Source: Nemertoderma westbladi (Eukaryota > Xenacoelomorpha > Nemertodermatida > Nemertodermatidae). Taken from it: DNA of 64,000 bases. The stretch spans positions 24,110-88,109 of the forward strand of contig JAUCBJ010000795.1 of assembly GCA_032718475.1 (NCBI GenBank), in the 5' to 3' direction. A program made the position numbers and the translations under genes. Every line of letters starts with the position of its first letter. Position 1 is the stretch's first letter. This document shows positions 1 through 10,697 of this stretch, piece after piece. The notes under the pieces were generated by a model that was given only the letters and a program-made list of their open reading frames with translations, ran no database searches and was not told where the DNA came from.

Positions 1-361
1 TAATTAAGTTTGAATTAACATTATCATCGGGATTAATAGAACTAAATATGTTGCCAGTAGCTTTATAATCAGAATCTGAAATGTCCTCGCTATTTTCAGA
101 ACAGAATATATCAAGGTCATCATTAGATACAGGGTAAAAAGGAAATATACCTGCGTAACAAAAATTACAAAAATGTATTAGATTGTTCCCAGAGTTATTT
201 GAAAAATCCTGGGCATCTAAGAATGAACCACATTGTCGATGGTAGTGCGTATTGCATAAGTTACAGAGGAATACTAGATCAAAATGATAAAATTTAGAAA
301 AACAGAAACCACAATTACAGTCAACACGGTCAGGGGGTGGGTTGTATCGCTGGCCGGACAT
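1..361 (-). CDS. LINE ORF2 N-terminus with PHD-like zinc finger, cut by window edge
   Basis: An open frame of 120 codons starts at an ATG on the minus strand at 361 and stays open to the window edge. Residues 15-68 carry a Cys/His series (C15, C17, C20, C33, C36, H41, C44, C65, C68) that resembles a PHD finger (C4HC3). PHD fingers of this kind occur at the start of ORF2, or in ORF1, of CR1-like non-LTR retrotransposons, ahead of the endonuclease. The frame lies 430 bp downstream of the ORF1-like gene on the same strand, which fits a two-ORF LINE. The endonuclease and reverse transcriptase would lie beyond the edge. The finger is read directly; the LINE assignment rests mainly on the neighbour. 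Confidence 0.55.
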   Translation of the reverse strand, partial: MSGQRYNPPPDRVDCNCGFCFSKFYHFDLVFLCNLCNTHYHRQCGSFLDAQDFSNNSGNNLIHFCNFCYAGIFPFYPVSNDDLDIFCSENSEDISDSDYKATGNIFSSINPDDNVNSNLI

Positions 362-790
362 GCAATTTGTACAGGGACTTACTTGCCTAGACTAGGAGGA
401 CTTCGGTGTTTAGATTAGGTTCCCCAGCAGATTGGTAGGTAATAAACATTATTACCTTAATAATAGGTAATCTACTTGGTGGATATCATAAGTTGATAAA
501 TGGTTCGGTATTAAAGAAGAAAATGATATGAAAATATGATAGGAAATGTTATAATGAGATGATATAAAGAAATGTATTAATAATTCGATATACCAAATAA
601 TATAACCAAGAAATATGATTAGTAAAGTTTATGAATAAGAATAATTTGACCGGGAACTTACATAAAATAAACTGAAATAAATGGTATGGGCTCCCTACCA
701 GTCACCGAATAATTTGAATTTCTTTCATTCTGAAATGTTTATGAAGCTTTATAGTTTTATCTTTGTTAATGGTACGAGAAAATTAGGAAA
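362..790. other. AT-rich spacer between LINE ORF1 and ORF2
   Basis: About 430 bp between the ORF1-like gene and the PHD-containing frame. It is rich in ATA and GATA words and has no open frame of note. It is long for an inter-ORF gap; it may be a true spacer or a degraded stretch. Confidence 0.4.
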
Positions 791-1705
791 CTACTCGGAG
801 GGCTCCTCTTCTTCGACCACAGCTATAGGCGAGTAGTAGGATCCCGGCATCCGACCATTGGAGGTGGGGACAATGGGACGAGCGGGAGTGTTGGTCGAGG
901 GAACAGTGGGCCCAGTCGGGGAAGTGGAGGGGTTCCCGAGTAGCGAATCTACGGGAGCAGAGCTGGCAGGAGGTGGAAGGAAGAGGCAATTTACATCTCG
1001 ATCAGTCCCGATACGCATCGGCTTGTCTCCATTGCAGACGCGGGCAAATACGACGCCGTTGCGGGTATAAAACGAGTGGATTCGTGCCGCGCGATGTAGA
1101 GCGCGCAGCGATTTAACGAGCAGTGCACGACTCGCAATAAGGTGTTCAGTGATCGCGATCGGCTTAGCGAGATTCTTTTTATTCTGGAGAGCGCAGACGC
1201 GCTGACTGTGTCCGTAGCACCGGATGATCATGGTGCGGGCGCGGGGTTTAAGAGGTTTAGATCCATTAACCGAGTTCGGAGGGCGGACCGCGTTTCCTAA
1301 TCGGTGGAAGACGTCAACGTCGTTGATCGACAATTTAAGTGGAGTAAGAACATCTGCGATGAGACTGGCCCTCTCGTTGGCGGAGTTGTTCTCCTCCGGT
1401 AGGTTGTGGACCAGGATGTTGTGACGGCGTTGGTAGACCTGCAACTCCTCATTTTCTACTAGGAGCGTGGTATTCTTTCGTTGAAATGACTCATTGTGCT
1501 TAATAAGGATCGCGTTATCAGACTCTAGATTGGAAATACGAGCAGTATTAGTTACGATTGCCTGACGTGCCTCCTTGAGTTCGTATCTAAACTCATCCTG
1601 TAGCTCACGGAGCTCCCTGATTTCCTTCTGCAGCTCATCTTGGCCTGCGTGTAGGTCGTCCAGGCGGCGGAGGATTGCCTCACCAACATCCTTCCAGTTG
1701 GGCAT
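791..1705 (-). CDS. LINE ORF1-like RNA-binding protein (coiled coil + RRM-type)
   Basis: A 304-residue protein. Residues 10-92 form a charged heptad-like coiled coil (for example ELQKEIRELRELQDEF). It is followed by an RRM/transposase-22-like region that starts near RRHNILVHNLPEE (about 93-105), then VDVFHRLG, a basic KNL segment and a C-terminal RALHRAARIHSFYTRNGVV region. This order is that of ORF1 proteins of L1-, Tx1- and some CR1/Jockey-type LINEs, which trimerise and coat the element RNA. The tail (about 245-304) is Pro/Ser/Thr-rich and ends in an acidic run. The frame is intact. ORF2 appears to begin at 361 on the same strand. A host nucleic-acid-binding protein is less likely in this setting. 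Confidence 0.7.
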   Translation of the reverse strand: MPNWKDVGEAILRRLDDLHAGQDELQKEIRELRELQDEFRYELKEARQAIVTNTARISNLESDNAILIKHNESFQRKNTTLLVENEELQVYQRRHNILVHNLPEENNSANERASLIADVLTPLKLSINDVDVFHRLGNAVRPPNSVNGSKPLKPRARTMIIRCYGHSQRVCALQNKKNLAKPIAITEHLIASRALLVKSLRALHRAARIHSFYTRNGVVFARVCNGDKPMRIGTDRDVNCLFLPPPASSAPVDSLLGNPSTSPTGPTVPSTNTPARPIVPTSNGRMPGSYYSPIAVVEEEEPSE

Positions 1706-1883
1706 TCCGGACGGGGAGATTTGGAATATTAGCGAGTGATTAAAATATCGATAACGCTGTCTACCGGGGTAGTTTCTCGGTCTGAGTAAAAGTCCACTAG
1801 TCAGGCGAGCAGTACTAAGTATGCATTAGGACAGCACAGTACAGTATCAATAACACTTTCACGTTTATTATTAGATTCGATTC
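1706..1883 (-). other. Probable 5' leader of the two-ORF LINE
   Basis: Non-coding stretch directly upstream (minus-strand sense) of the ORF1-like start, ending at the SINE insertion. No promoter motif recognised; the element's true 5' end is not visible. Confidence 0.3.
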
Positions 1884-1897
1884 GATTATAGAGTTTG

Positions 1898-2281
1898 TAA
1901 TAATAATAAATGAATTGTTGTGGGGTGAGTGACGGTTAATTTAAATATATAATGTAATAAATATGACAATATGATAATGCTCTCCATAGCGAAAAATGTA
2001 AACCGTCCCTACTGGGGCTCGAACCCGGTACCTAGGTTTCAAACTTCCGGTTATCATCGGCCGGGTGTGTTTTGCTTTGTTGTACTTTCCTTTTAGTGAT
2101 TAGTTGGCCTAAATATGATATTCCACTCCATAGCGAAATCTTCATCCGATCTGGTAGCTCAGTACGCAAACCCGGCTGATGATAACCGGAAGTTTGAAAC
2201 CTAGGTACCGGGTTCGAGCCCCAATAGGGTCGGTTGATATTTTTCGCTATGGAGAGCATTATCATATTGTCCTATTTATTA
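1898..2281 (-). mobile_element. tRNA-like SINE, inverted dimer, with 14-bp target duplication
   Basis: Two copies of a tRNA-like unit lie head to head. The right copy (about 2105-2275, plus) shows an A-box-like TGGTAGCTCAGTA and a B-box-like GGTTCGAGCCCC; the left copy (about 1960-2070) is its reverse complement. Each unit is bounded by related sequences (CCATAGCGAAA and its complement), so it also looks like a terminal-inverted-repeat element. The insertion is flanked by exact 14-bp direct repeats, GATTATAGAGTTTG, at 1884-1897 and 2282-2295. The left end reads as a (TTA)n tail on the minus strand. A long target duplication with a simple tail is the signature of LINE-driven target-primed insertion, so I call it a SINE in minus orientation. 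A second copy with the same architecture lies at 61810-62406. Confidence 0.7.
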
Positions 2282-2445
2282 GATTATAGAGTTTGATCCA
2301 GTAGCTCTCAACGCAGTGTAACCACTACACCCCGGTTCAGGAGGTTAAGTAGTCGTCCCGCCGACGTTTAAATACCAAGATAGTGCAATCAGATAGATCA
2401 CGAACAGCATGTGGGATCATATTAAACAGTCGTGGTCCTTAAACA

Positions 2446-2529
2446 TAATAATAATAATAATAAATGATATTTGTATTTGGTGTTGCAGGCGCCCTTAGGG
2501 AGTATTTACACTCTTATCAGGGCGCCTGC
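2446..2529 (-). other. LINE 3' end: hairpin plus (ATA)n tail
   Basis: Downstream of the RT fragment (minus sense) lies a perfect 10-bp stem, GCAGGCGCCC (2485-2494) with GGGCGCCTGC (2520-2529). An (ATA)n run at 2446-2463 follows. CR1- and L2-like LINEs typically end in a conserved 3' hairpin and a short tandem repeat used to start reverse transcription, so this marks the 3' end of the element whose ORF2 is at 2540-4625. Confidence 0.6.
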
Positions 2530-2539
2530 AGCTGCCGCA

Positions 2540-4625
2540 CTAATCTAATTTACAATTACCGGTAAACAAAAGGGTTTTCAGTTCGCGTCTAAATGAGTCA
2601 TAGGTCATCATGGATTCAGTTGATCGGGTCGATGGCGGTAGTTTATTCCACAAACGAGGGGCAAACGAGTAGAAGCTCTTCGATGCTAGGGTGTTTTTCA
2701 CAAGTGGGACAGAAAGCTTTGAGAGATTGCTGGATCGCAACGTACGGGTATCCTCAAGGATAGATATTTCATTGCGCAAATAAGTCGGGGCAGTCCCGGA
2801 CAGACATTTAAATGTGATACAAGCAAGCTTATAATTAATCCGTGATTCAATGGGCAGCCAGTGAAGGGATTTCAGCATTGCCGTTGCCGAGGTGTACTTG
2901 TATTGTCCATTGATAACACAATATCGCGGAGAATGAGTAACCAATCTTGCAGCGCTGTTTTGTATCATTTGTAGACGTTTAACTACTGATTTAGCGGATG
3001 TTTTAAGGACAGCGTTTGAATAGTCGATTCTGCTGGTTATGAATGCGTGGACTAGGGTTTCTAGAGCTGAAGTTGTAAGGTAAGCCCGAATTTTATACAA
3101 AGACCGGATATAATATTTCGATTTCGCTGCTGTTGCTACTATCTGATCTTTAAATTTCAATTCACTATCAAACACAACTCCGAGAGATTTAACCTTATCA
3201 GAGAAATCTATCTTAACGTTTCTGTATACAATTGTTCTGGCATTCAGAGGTATCTTCATTCTTTGTTGTTTCGTGCCATATACAATCAGTTCAGTTTTAT
3301 CTGGGTTAATTTGTAGGTGATTAACGTCCATCCAATCAGCAACAATATGTAGCACAGCAGTGATACGAGTCTTCAGGGTCTCTATATCTTCAGCATATCC
3401 AGTCACAAAGAATTGTGTGTCATCAGCATAGTTGCACCTTTCACTCCTAATGCATCCACACGCCAGAACAGGTCAGTCATATACGCATTATAAAGTGCTG
3501 GCCCAAGGATACTTCCCTGAGGCACGCCGGTTTAAAGCAATGTTTTATCAGATGTACTCTCATCAATTTTCACGCATTGTTGTCTGTCAGATAAATAGGA
3601 CTCAAAGAGATTAAGTGCAGCACCAGTGAACCCAAATTCTTTACTGAGCTTAAATATAAGGTTTTTGTGATGGACAGTGTCGAACGCCGCACTCAAATCA
3701 ATATAGGAGCACAAAGTAACTTGTTGATTTTCTATTCCCTTAAGAAATTTATTTAGAAGAAATAGATTAGCAGTTTCAGTGGAATGGTGCCGTCTGTAAC
3801 CAGACTGTGTCTGGTGAAAAGCTAGCTGTGGTGTAGCTCTATAAAGTATCACTTTCTCAACTACCTTAGATAAGAAACTAAGGTTTGACACTGGTCGATA
3901 ATTTTTTAATATCTCAGCATCCAACTCCGGTTTCTTTAAGAGAGGTCTTACGATAGACAGTTTAAGAAAGGCTGGGAATTCCGCATCTGCTAAAACCATG
4001 TTTATATACATCGTTAAGGGCTGAATAACAACGGGAATTACTGATTTAAATAAAGGCGTTGGCATACAGTCCAGTTCGCAAGTTGCATTTGACATCTTCC
4101 TTATGAGTTGAGCTAAGTCTTCCTCTTGAAAAGGCTGAAATTCACAAAAGTCTGTTTTATACAATTATTACATCGACTGCTCGTATTGAATGTCAACATA
4201 ATAGTGTTAATTTTTTCAGTGAAAAAATGTGAGAACTTTGTTGCTAACTCAGCACTATTGCCATGCTTAGTCGGTAAAACAAGGTTTCCTCCCTTTCCCA
4301 ATAACCTTTTAAACTGTTTCCACAGAAGTTTTGAGTTAGTCGAATTGGTATTAATATAATCGCAGTAAAACGCCCTTGTAGAATCGCGAAGCAATTTCGC
4401 TAGGTCCGACTTTGCTATATTTAAATTAACTTTGTTCTGCTCAGTCAGTTCTTTGTGAAACGCAAGTTCACACCGTCTCTTCTTCTTCCGTTTAGTCTGG
4501 ATCCCCTCCATATCTTCCTCCCTGATTTTCGAGTGTTTAGTGTTGATCTTTACAATCTTCTCGCAGAAGCTATTATTGTAGAGAGATATAATGCGGCCGA
4601 TATTTAGGAGACTGGGTATTACACG
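2540..4625 (-). pseudogene. CR1/L2-like LINE ORF2 fragment, reverse transcriptase, broken
   Basis: Three minus-strand pieces make one RT. 4511-4113 (open upstream to about 4620) is the linker between endonuclease and RT. 4164-3532 carries fingers/palm with the motif A region IDLSAAFDTVHH. 3406-2540 is the thumb and C-terminus with LHWLPIESRINYKLA, a hallmark of CR1/L2-type elements. Breaks: a frameshift near 4150; a TAA stop just upstream of GVPQGSILGP (about 3529-3531); and a frameshift near 3440-3450, with the catalytic YADD readable in the next frame (the C-terminal piece extends slightly upstream of its first Met). The endonuclease is absent, so this is a 5'-truncated dead copy. Confidence 0.85.
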
Positions 4626-5598
4626 AAAAGTTAAAAAATAATTCCGAAAATTACACGTTTATTAGATTTAATTATTAGATGTCGATTTTATCGTTGATGA
4701 GGAATTCGTTAGATTGGGCACCACGCAGCAAACTTCGCCCACGTCCAATCTTCGCCGGAGCAATATTCGCCCTCAAAATGAGCAACTATCACCTGGCGGA
4801 AACCTTCGCCCGCATGCAATCTTTACCCACTAAACAATTACTGTTTTGGTTAGAAAAGCCGTCTCTGTAACCTGCTCCTTTCCCTCAATTAGTAACAACA
4901 TCGTTTATTGTTTTGGTTAGAAAACCCCGTCTAAAAACCCGTTTATTTTCAGCCTGCTGCATTCCCTCAATTGGTAACTAAAATGGTTACTAACACAAAT
5001 CTTATTGGGCGAAGATTGCCTTGCGGGCGAAGGTTACCCCCGGTGAAGGTTCGACGCGGCCAAAGGGTGCACCCAACCGAACCATACGCTCTCGGATTTT
5101 CCAAACATATGTAATGATATAGCGTTCACGCCTTCTTTCTAAATATAATAATGGTGTAAGGGAACTCCTCCAGTAAAGGTCACTAGAGGGACATCTTTCG
5201 TCGGGTGTGTGAGATATTTGAAAGACCATTATCCGATCCCTTAGGCGCTTCCCTAGTACAACTGTCGAATGTCTACCTCCCTACCCACGCGACTTCCGGT
5301 TTCGCTCAGGGAACCTGCTGTCGGTCAACCAGTGGCCTGTCGAGGATATGTGTTAGACCCCGGAATCAGTGTAACAAATAAGAGGGTTGAAAAGATAAGA
5401 ACCTAATCCACCAATGTTTTCTCTTTGGATACCATACCCGCACTTTGGATCTCGAGAGTCTAGAAATTCTTCGCTGGCCTTGAATCTGGACGCACTTAAA
5501 TCCAGGGGTTCGTAGGTCTAATAAGTCGAGTCGTTCTAAACGCGAATATATAATTATTGCAAATACCTTTCAAAGAAACCTGAATGTAAATATATTAG
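4626..5598. repeat. Non-coding stretch with TTCGCCC-type inverted repeats
   Basis: No gene seen. Words such as AACCTTCGCCCG and CAATCTTCGCC occur at about 4730-4830 and their complements at about 5005-5060, suggesting a decayed element with subterminal inverted repeats. Inside, a roughly 70-bp segment with GTTTTGGTTAGAAAA and TTCCCTCAATT is imperfectly repeated (about 4836-4980). The same GTTTTGGTT word recurs near 36560 and 63015, and its complement near 37655 and 52375. Confidence 0.35.
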
Positions 5599-5896
5599 TA
5601 GGGATGTGAGTCAGAAAATGTTTGGAAATTTCCGGAAATTTCCTATAATCTTTCCGGAAATTTCCTCTTTTACTTTTACTTTTACTTTTACTCTTTTAAT
5701 TTATTTAGCACATTCTGAAAACATATAGTAAAACACAAGTAGAGTAAACATTACTAGTAAACAGTAGAAACATAAGGGATTCTTAGATGTGTTTAGGTGG
5801 TTCGTTGTCTTGTCTCTTGTGGTCGTAACTACGGATGAAATATACTTTTCCGGAAATTTCCTTGAATAACATAATTCAGGAAATCTCACATCCATA
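5599..5896. mobile_element. hAT-like MITE, 298 bp
   Basis: The element starts TAGGGATGTGAG (5599) and ends CTCACATCCATA (5896), terminal inverted repeats with one mismatch. Flanks TATATTAG (5591-5598) and TATATTAA (5897-5904) match at 7 of 8 bases, as expected for the 8-bp target duplication of hAT transposons. The interior has several copies of the palindrome GGAAATTTCC (about 5623-5666 and 5849-5861) and a (TTTTAC)n run. There is no transposase, so this is a non-autonomous copy. Family-level naming is inference. Confidence 0.65.
5668..5692. repeat. (TTTTAC)n microsatellite
   Basis: About four copies of the hexamer TTTTAC inside the hAT-like MITE. Confidence 0.9.
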
Positions 5897-6828
5897 TATA
5901 TTAAACGTGGAAATTAGAAATTTGAAGCATGTTCCTGTTTATATCGGTATAAAAACATCTGATCAAAAAATGCAAGAAACGAAAGTTAAAAAAATACAAT
6001 TTCATAGGATACAAAAATATTTACTGTTTTTCACACGAACTTTTTGTTTTGCATTTAGGCCTATTTTGGGAAAAATAAGTGGTAAATTCAAAATAGCTAT
6101 GTTCGGTTTCACTTCGGTTCCGGTTCGGCTCCTCCGTAGTTCGGCCGATCTTTATATTTGGGATCGTGGTGGGGTGGGGGGCCTGGGGCCTCGGCCCCTC
6201 CCCCCCCCCCCCCCCCCCCCCCCCATTCCTAAATACGGCCCTGCCTATTCATGGACGAACAGCTATTACTAACTGTGGCAAATATGTAACCTCACCAGGG
6301 CTACTCTCTCCAGAAAGAGAATTCAATTTTATTACTCAAGTAATGGAGCCGCAAAAATACCACTGACAGGTTTATTTTCAATTACTTAACTTATGTACTA
6401 AAATAAAATAAACGAGAGAAATTAAACCCCAATGAACCCTAATCCGGCCTGCCTTGGTTAAACTTTCACCAAAGCCCTATTCTGAGTTAGAACCCCCACT
6501 GCATCGGTCCCAAAACATGCCCTGTACTTCCCTTTTATAAGTAGAAACTCCCTCATTCTGTCATCATCCACTAGTTCCCAACACGCGTGCTACACCATAG
6601 CGCGGTCTGTCATACTAGCTGTAGGCTAGTGGGTACCGGTACTGCATAAGCAGTAGATAATTAACGCAGTCAGATTAGCGAACTGATCATAATATTAAAG
6701 CTAAAATCAGTCTTTCACGGTACAATTACTGCATTATTATAGCGAAAAGTATAAAACAAAGCAGAATCAAAGATTACAGCAACATTCAACAACAAAATCA
6801 CATGACTTACTTCAAAGTAAATTATTAT
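5897..6828. repeat. Non-coding stretch with a G-rich/C-run tract
   Basis: No convincing gene. At 6168-6200 a G-rich strand (GGTGGGGTGGGGGGCCTGGG) is followed by an uninterrupted run of 25 C (6200-6224). Reading frames here are low-complexity Pro runs and are not counted as genes. The remainder (6230-6828) holds nothing I recognise. Confidence 0.6.
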
Positions 6829-6871
6829 ACTACTACTACTACTAGGTCGAGCGAACTCGGACATTAGGCCT
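6829..6871 (-). repeat. Stub of RTE-like LINE 3' end
   Basis: (TAC)n followed by TAGGTCGAGCGAACTCGGAC is exactly the 3' terminus (minus sense) of the LINE found at 8728, 22959, 28841, 38110 and 51303. Only about 20 bp of the element plus its tail remain, so this is either an extreme 5' truncation or a breakpoint of the duplicated block. Confidence 0.7.
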
Positions 6872-8727
6872 ATTATTATATAAATAATTAATTAATAAAT
6901 AGAATTAAATTATATAAATAAATAAGAATAACAACAATAAGCAAGAAGAATGAGTCACCAATAGTAAAGCAAAATCCTACTTTCATTGGACCTCCCTAAA
7001 TAGCTAAACCAATGAAAAAGCCGGATTATTGCCCTACTCGCTACTTTTCGCCTAGTGTTATTAACGTACCATATATGGATATGAAAGTGCTCTTTTGGGC
7101 TTCTAATAGACCCCTATACGAGCCATTTACGCAACAGTAAATTATTATAAAGGGATTAGTGTGGCTATACATTTTACTACCAAATTCTGTCGTGGTGGCA
7201 TTTGGCATTCCTATTAAATATACACCGTAAATACACTGTGCATAAATACTACTCCTCCATTTCTTAACCATTTTTTGAAATTTTTTCTTCATATGAAAGG
7301 TAATTTCATAAGATAATTCGATAATTATTACGATTTTATATGAATACTAAGTACGTACTGTATAGCTTAAATTTCCTTCCAAATAGCACTAATATATTTC
7401 ATATATAACAAAAACGTAAAAAATTCGGGGCTGTTTCTTAATTTCTAAATAATGGGCAATTACCAACGAAATGCGTACATACAATTAATTGCCTAGGCAT
7501 TTTAACACACGTAGAGGACTAAAATTGCCATTTATAATGAGCAGATCATTTTTAAATATTTTCCAATGGATTCAGCGCCCCAGAAAACCTGTATTGAAAA
7601 AAGATTAACCGAAAATTTCAAATTTTTGGAAAATTGTTCTGCTTGAAATTTTGGTGCTACAAATAACAACCCCAGTAGAATTTTTCGAAATTTTTTATTT
7701 TCGGTCGGATTCATACTAGTGAAATTAAAATCTAAATATAATTTTAGTTCGGTGGTGTAGGCCTACTTCCTTCATGTCAGACACTATTAACCAACCAGAC
7801 CCCATACAGTTAATTTTGTGCGGGAAGGTTTGAATTTTGAGGTGATTATCTCAGCTAGAATGACATTTTTTCGTACGAAAAATACTACTCCTCCATTTCT
7901 TAACCATTTTTTGCAATTTTTTCTTCATATGAAAGGTAATTTCATAAGCTTTAACAAATTCTCCATATTTTGAATGAAAAATTAGAAATAACATGGGTTT
8001 TTTCAGTTTTTAAAAAATTTCGAATTTTTTTTCAAAATTGCCAATTATCAGAAATAGAAAACGAAAATACAAAAAGTGCATGAAAAATATGATGTAAATG
8101 AACTGCTGGTTCCAGAAAATGTGGTATCGGAAAATAAAAATGGAAAATATGAAGGCGTAGGGCCTAGTCTTATTAGTGAAATTTTTAAAATCTTCATTAC
8201 GTGCTGCGCGAAGGCCCCACTTCTATAAATAGTTTGTGCTCATTGTTTATAGAGTAAAGAAATATAAAGTATATCGATATCGCCGATATCACCGATAACA
8301 AAATTTATAAGTTCCGTGTTTATAGACTGAAGTTTAGCTTTGTTGGCCCTGGAATGTCATTGTCTCGTTTCCAATTCCGTATTCACATTGGTGGTTCCAT
8401 CTGTAACGGCATTGTGGAAGTGTCTGTGACTTCCACCACAACCACACATCGACTATATTCATCTTGTTTATGCGACAATTCATCATTTAGCGATGCGATA
8501 TAATTTGCGAAGGGAGATGAGCGATAGTCGCTATCTATGCTGTGTCTCTTTCGTCGATCTCTTGGTGTTTCTCTGTCTAAAGTTTGAATTTTCGGGATTT
8601 GGTAGGCCTTTTACTTCTTCTATATTATTTTAAGTATTTTACTGCAATCGTTTATATTATATCAGAAAAATATTAATATATATAAATTATTTTTATTACA
8701 ATTTATTTAAATATAATATATTATAAA

Positions 8728-10025
8728 CTACTACTAGGTCGAGCGAACTCGGACAGTGGAAATGAGATCCTTCCAGGCTTCCCGATTCTCCAACTACTAC
8801 TAGGTCGAGCGAACTCGGACAGTGGAAATGAGATCCTTCCAGGCTTCCCGATTCTCCATAGTTGTCGCAATTGCGTTTCTCCCAAGTTCAGTATCCCTTT
8901 CAAGTTGATCTATATATGTTATAGCCAGTCGTCCACGACTACGCTTTCCATGTGTTGGTTGCCAGACAAGTAGATCTGGTATGACCTCGTCTTTACTTCG
9001 CCAACAGTGCCCACTGAATCTTAATCTGCGTTAACGGGTGGTGGTTGATACAGGTGGTATTGTGTACCATAAATCTCGGCGTTTGTCATGTTTTGTCTCC
9101 AGCTGACGTTTAGGGCAGCGCCATTAGTAGTCTTGTGTGCAACCATCAATTCGGCATTCAAGTGATTTAGTCAGTGTCCAGGTCTCACCCCCGTATAAAA
9201 ATACTCTTACCACTGTGGCTCCCACTTATGCGTTCTTGTAATGTGAATCCCAGATCTCCACCCTTTGTGGCCGTCCTCATTGAGTAATCAAGTACAATTA
9301 CAAATAGTATTGGTGCTAATGTGTCACCTTGCAGTACGCCAGCCAGGACTGAGAAGAACTCAATTTCACCATCTGATGAGAGTACCTGAGCTTCTGTGTC
9401 ACAATATAATAATCGAATGCAAGCCACAATTACCTCTGGTATTCCATAAGCTCTTAGAATTTCCGGCATTTTACCTCTATGGATTGAGTCGAAGGCCTTC
9501 TTGAAGTCCACAAAAGTCATGACTGCGGGGAGATTCTTTGACTTAATTCCCTCAATCAGTCTCCGTAGCGGAAGTATCTGAGCTATTGTTGATCTATTTT
9601 GTCGAAATCCGTTTTGGCTCTTACGCAGTAGTTTCTCTGTGAGGCCTAATCCTATATAGAATCATTTTGTTATGTATTTTGGCAGCTACCACAAGCAGGC
9701 AGATTTTAGCAGCTACCACAAGCAGACAGATCCCACGATAGTTTGTTGGTATACCGTGGTCTCCTTTCTTGGGGAGGGGCTTTAGTTGACCTTTAGTCCA
9801 AATTGGTGGTGGTTTTTCCCCTTTCAGCATCTGGTTGGAAACATTCAATAATGGTCTGTTTAGCACTCCGGTTTTCCTTACCTTCGCTGGGATTTCATAT
9901 AATCCACTCGCTTTATTATTGGACATGCTTTTAATGCTTCTTTGGAGTTCGACAGGTGTGAAGTCCCCTGTTTCTATAGGTAGTGTTACTTTGGCTCTTA
10001 CGCAGAAGTTTCTCTATGTGAGGCA
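8728..10025 (-). pseudogene. RTE-like LINE RT fragment, internally deleted (copy A)
   Basis: Minus-strand remnants of a non-LTR RT: MSNNKASGLYEIPAKV, LKPLPKKGDHGIPTNYRG and the motif A segment MTFVDFKKAFDSIHRGK, then GVLQGDTLAPILFVIVLDY. After TLQER the sequence jumps to the FLYGGETWTLT region, so about 160 codons including catalytic motif C (FADD in relatives) are missing. A tandem duplication repeats the LLVVAAKI segment. The 3' end carries a duplicated unit of about 66 bp containing GGTCGAGCGAACTCGGAC and a (TAC)n tail. The 5' end joins a misplaced scrap (CTTACGCAGAAGTTTCTC). Same deletion as copies at 22959 and 28841, hence inherited before duplication. Confidence 0.85.
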
Positions 10026-10697
10026 AGCAAAATCCTACTTTCATTGGACCTCACTAAATAGCTAAACCAATGAAAAAGCCGGATTATTGGCCTACTCGCT
10101 ACTTTTCGCCTAGTGTTATTAACGTACCATATATGGATATGAAAGTGCTCTTTTGGGCTTCTAATAGACCCCTACACGAGCGATTTACGTAACAGTAAAT
10201 TATTATAAAGGGATTAGTGTGGCTACACATTTTACTACCAAATTCTGTCGTGGTGGCATTTGGCATTCCTATTAAATATACACCGTAAATACACTGTGCA
10301 TTGGGTATGAATATAAGTATTGTGCCCAAGTAAATGCACCCGAAATGTCCCCTTATTCCTAATATGACCAAATAACTGTTAGTTCTTATACTTCCCCCAT
10401 TTCTTATGATAACTATTACGATTTTATATGAATACTAAGTACGTACTGTATAGCTTAAATTTCCTTCCAAATAGCACTAATATCTTTCATATATAACAAA
10501 AACGTAAAAAATTCGGGGCTGTTTCTTAATTTCTAATTTCTTTTTCTAATTAATTTTCTAATTTATAATTTCTAAATATTCATAACTTTTGTTATGGAAA
10601 TCCATAAAGAATCAAGCGTTGATGGTGCAAAATTACTGCAAAGACTAACGGTTTGTTGGTTTGAATCATTAATTTAATTTAATTCATTAAGGAAATT

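Noticed and set aside
2032-2265. 77-residue frame across the SINE
   Set aside because: It reads through tRNA-like sequence and its inverted copy; coding is implausible.
6166-6366. Pro-rich small protein
   Set aside because: It depends on a 25-C run and nearby G-rich DNA; low complexity and no support.
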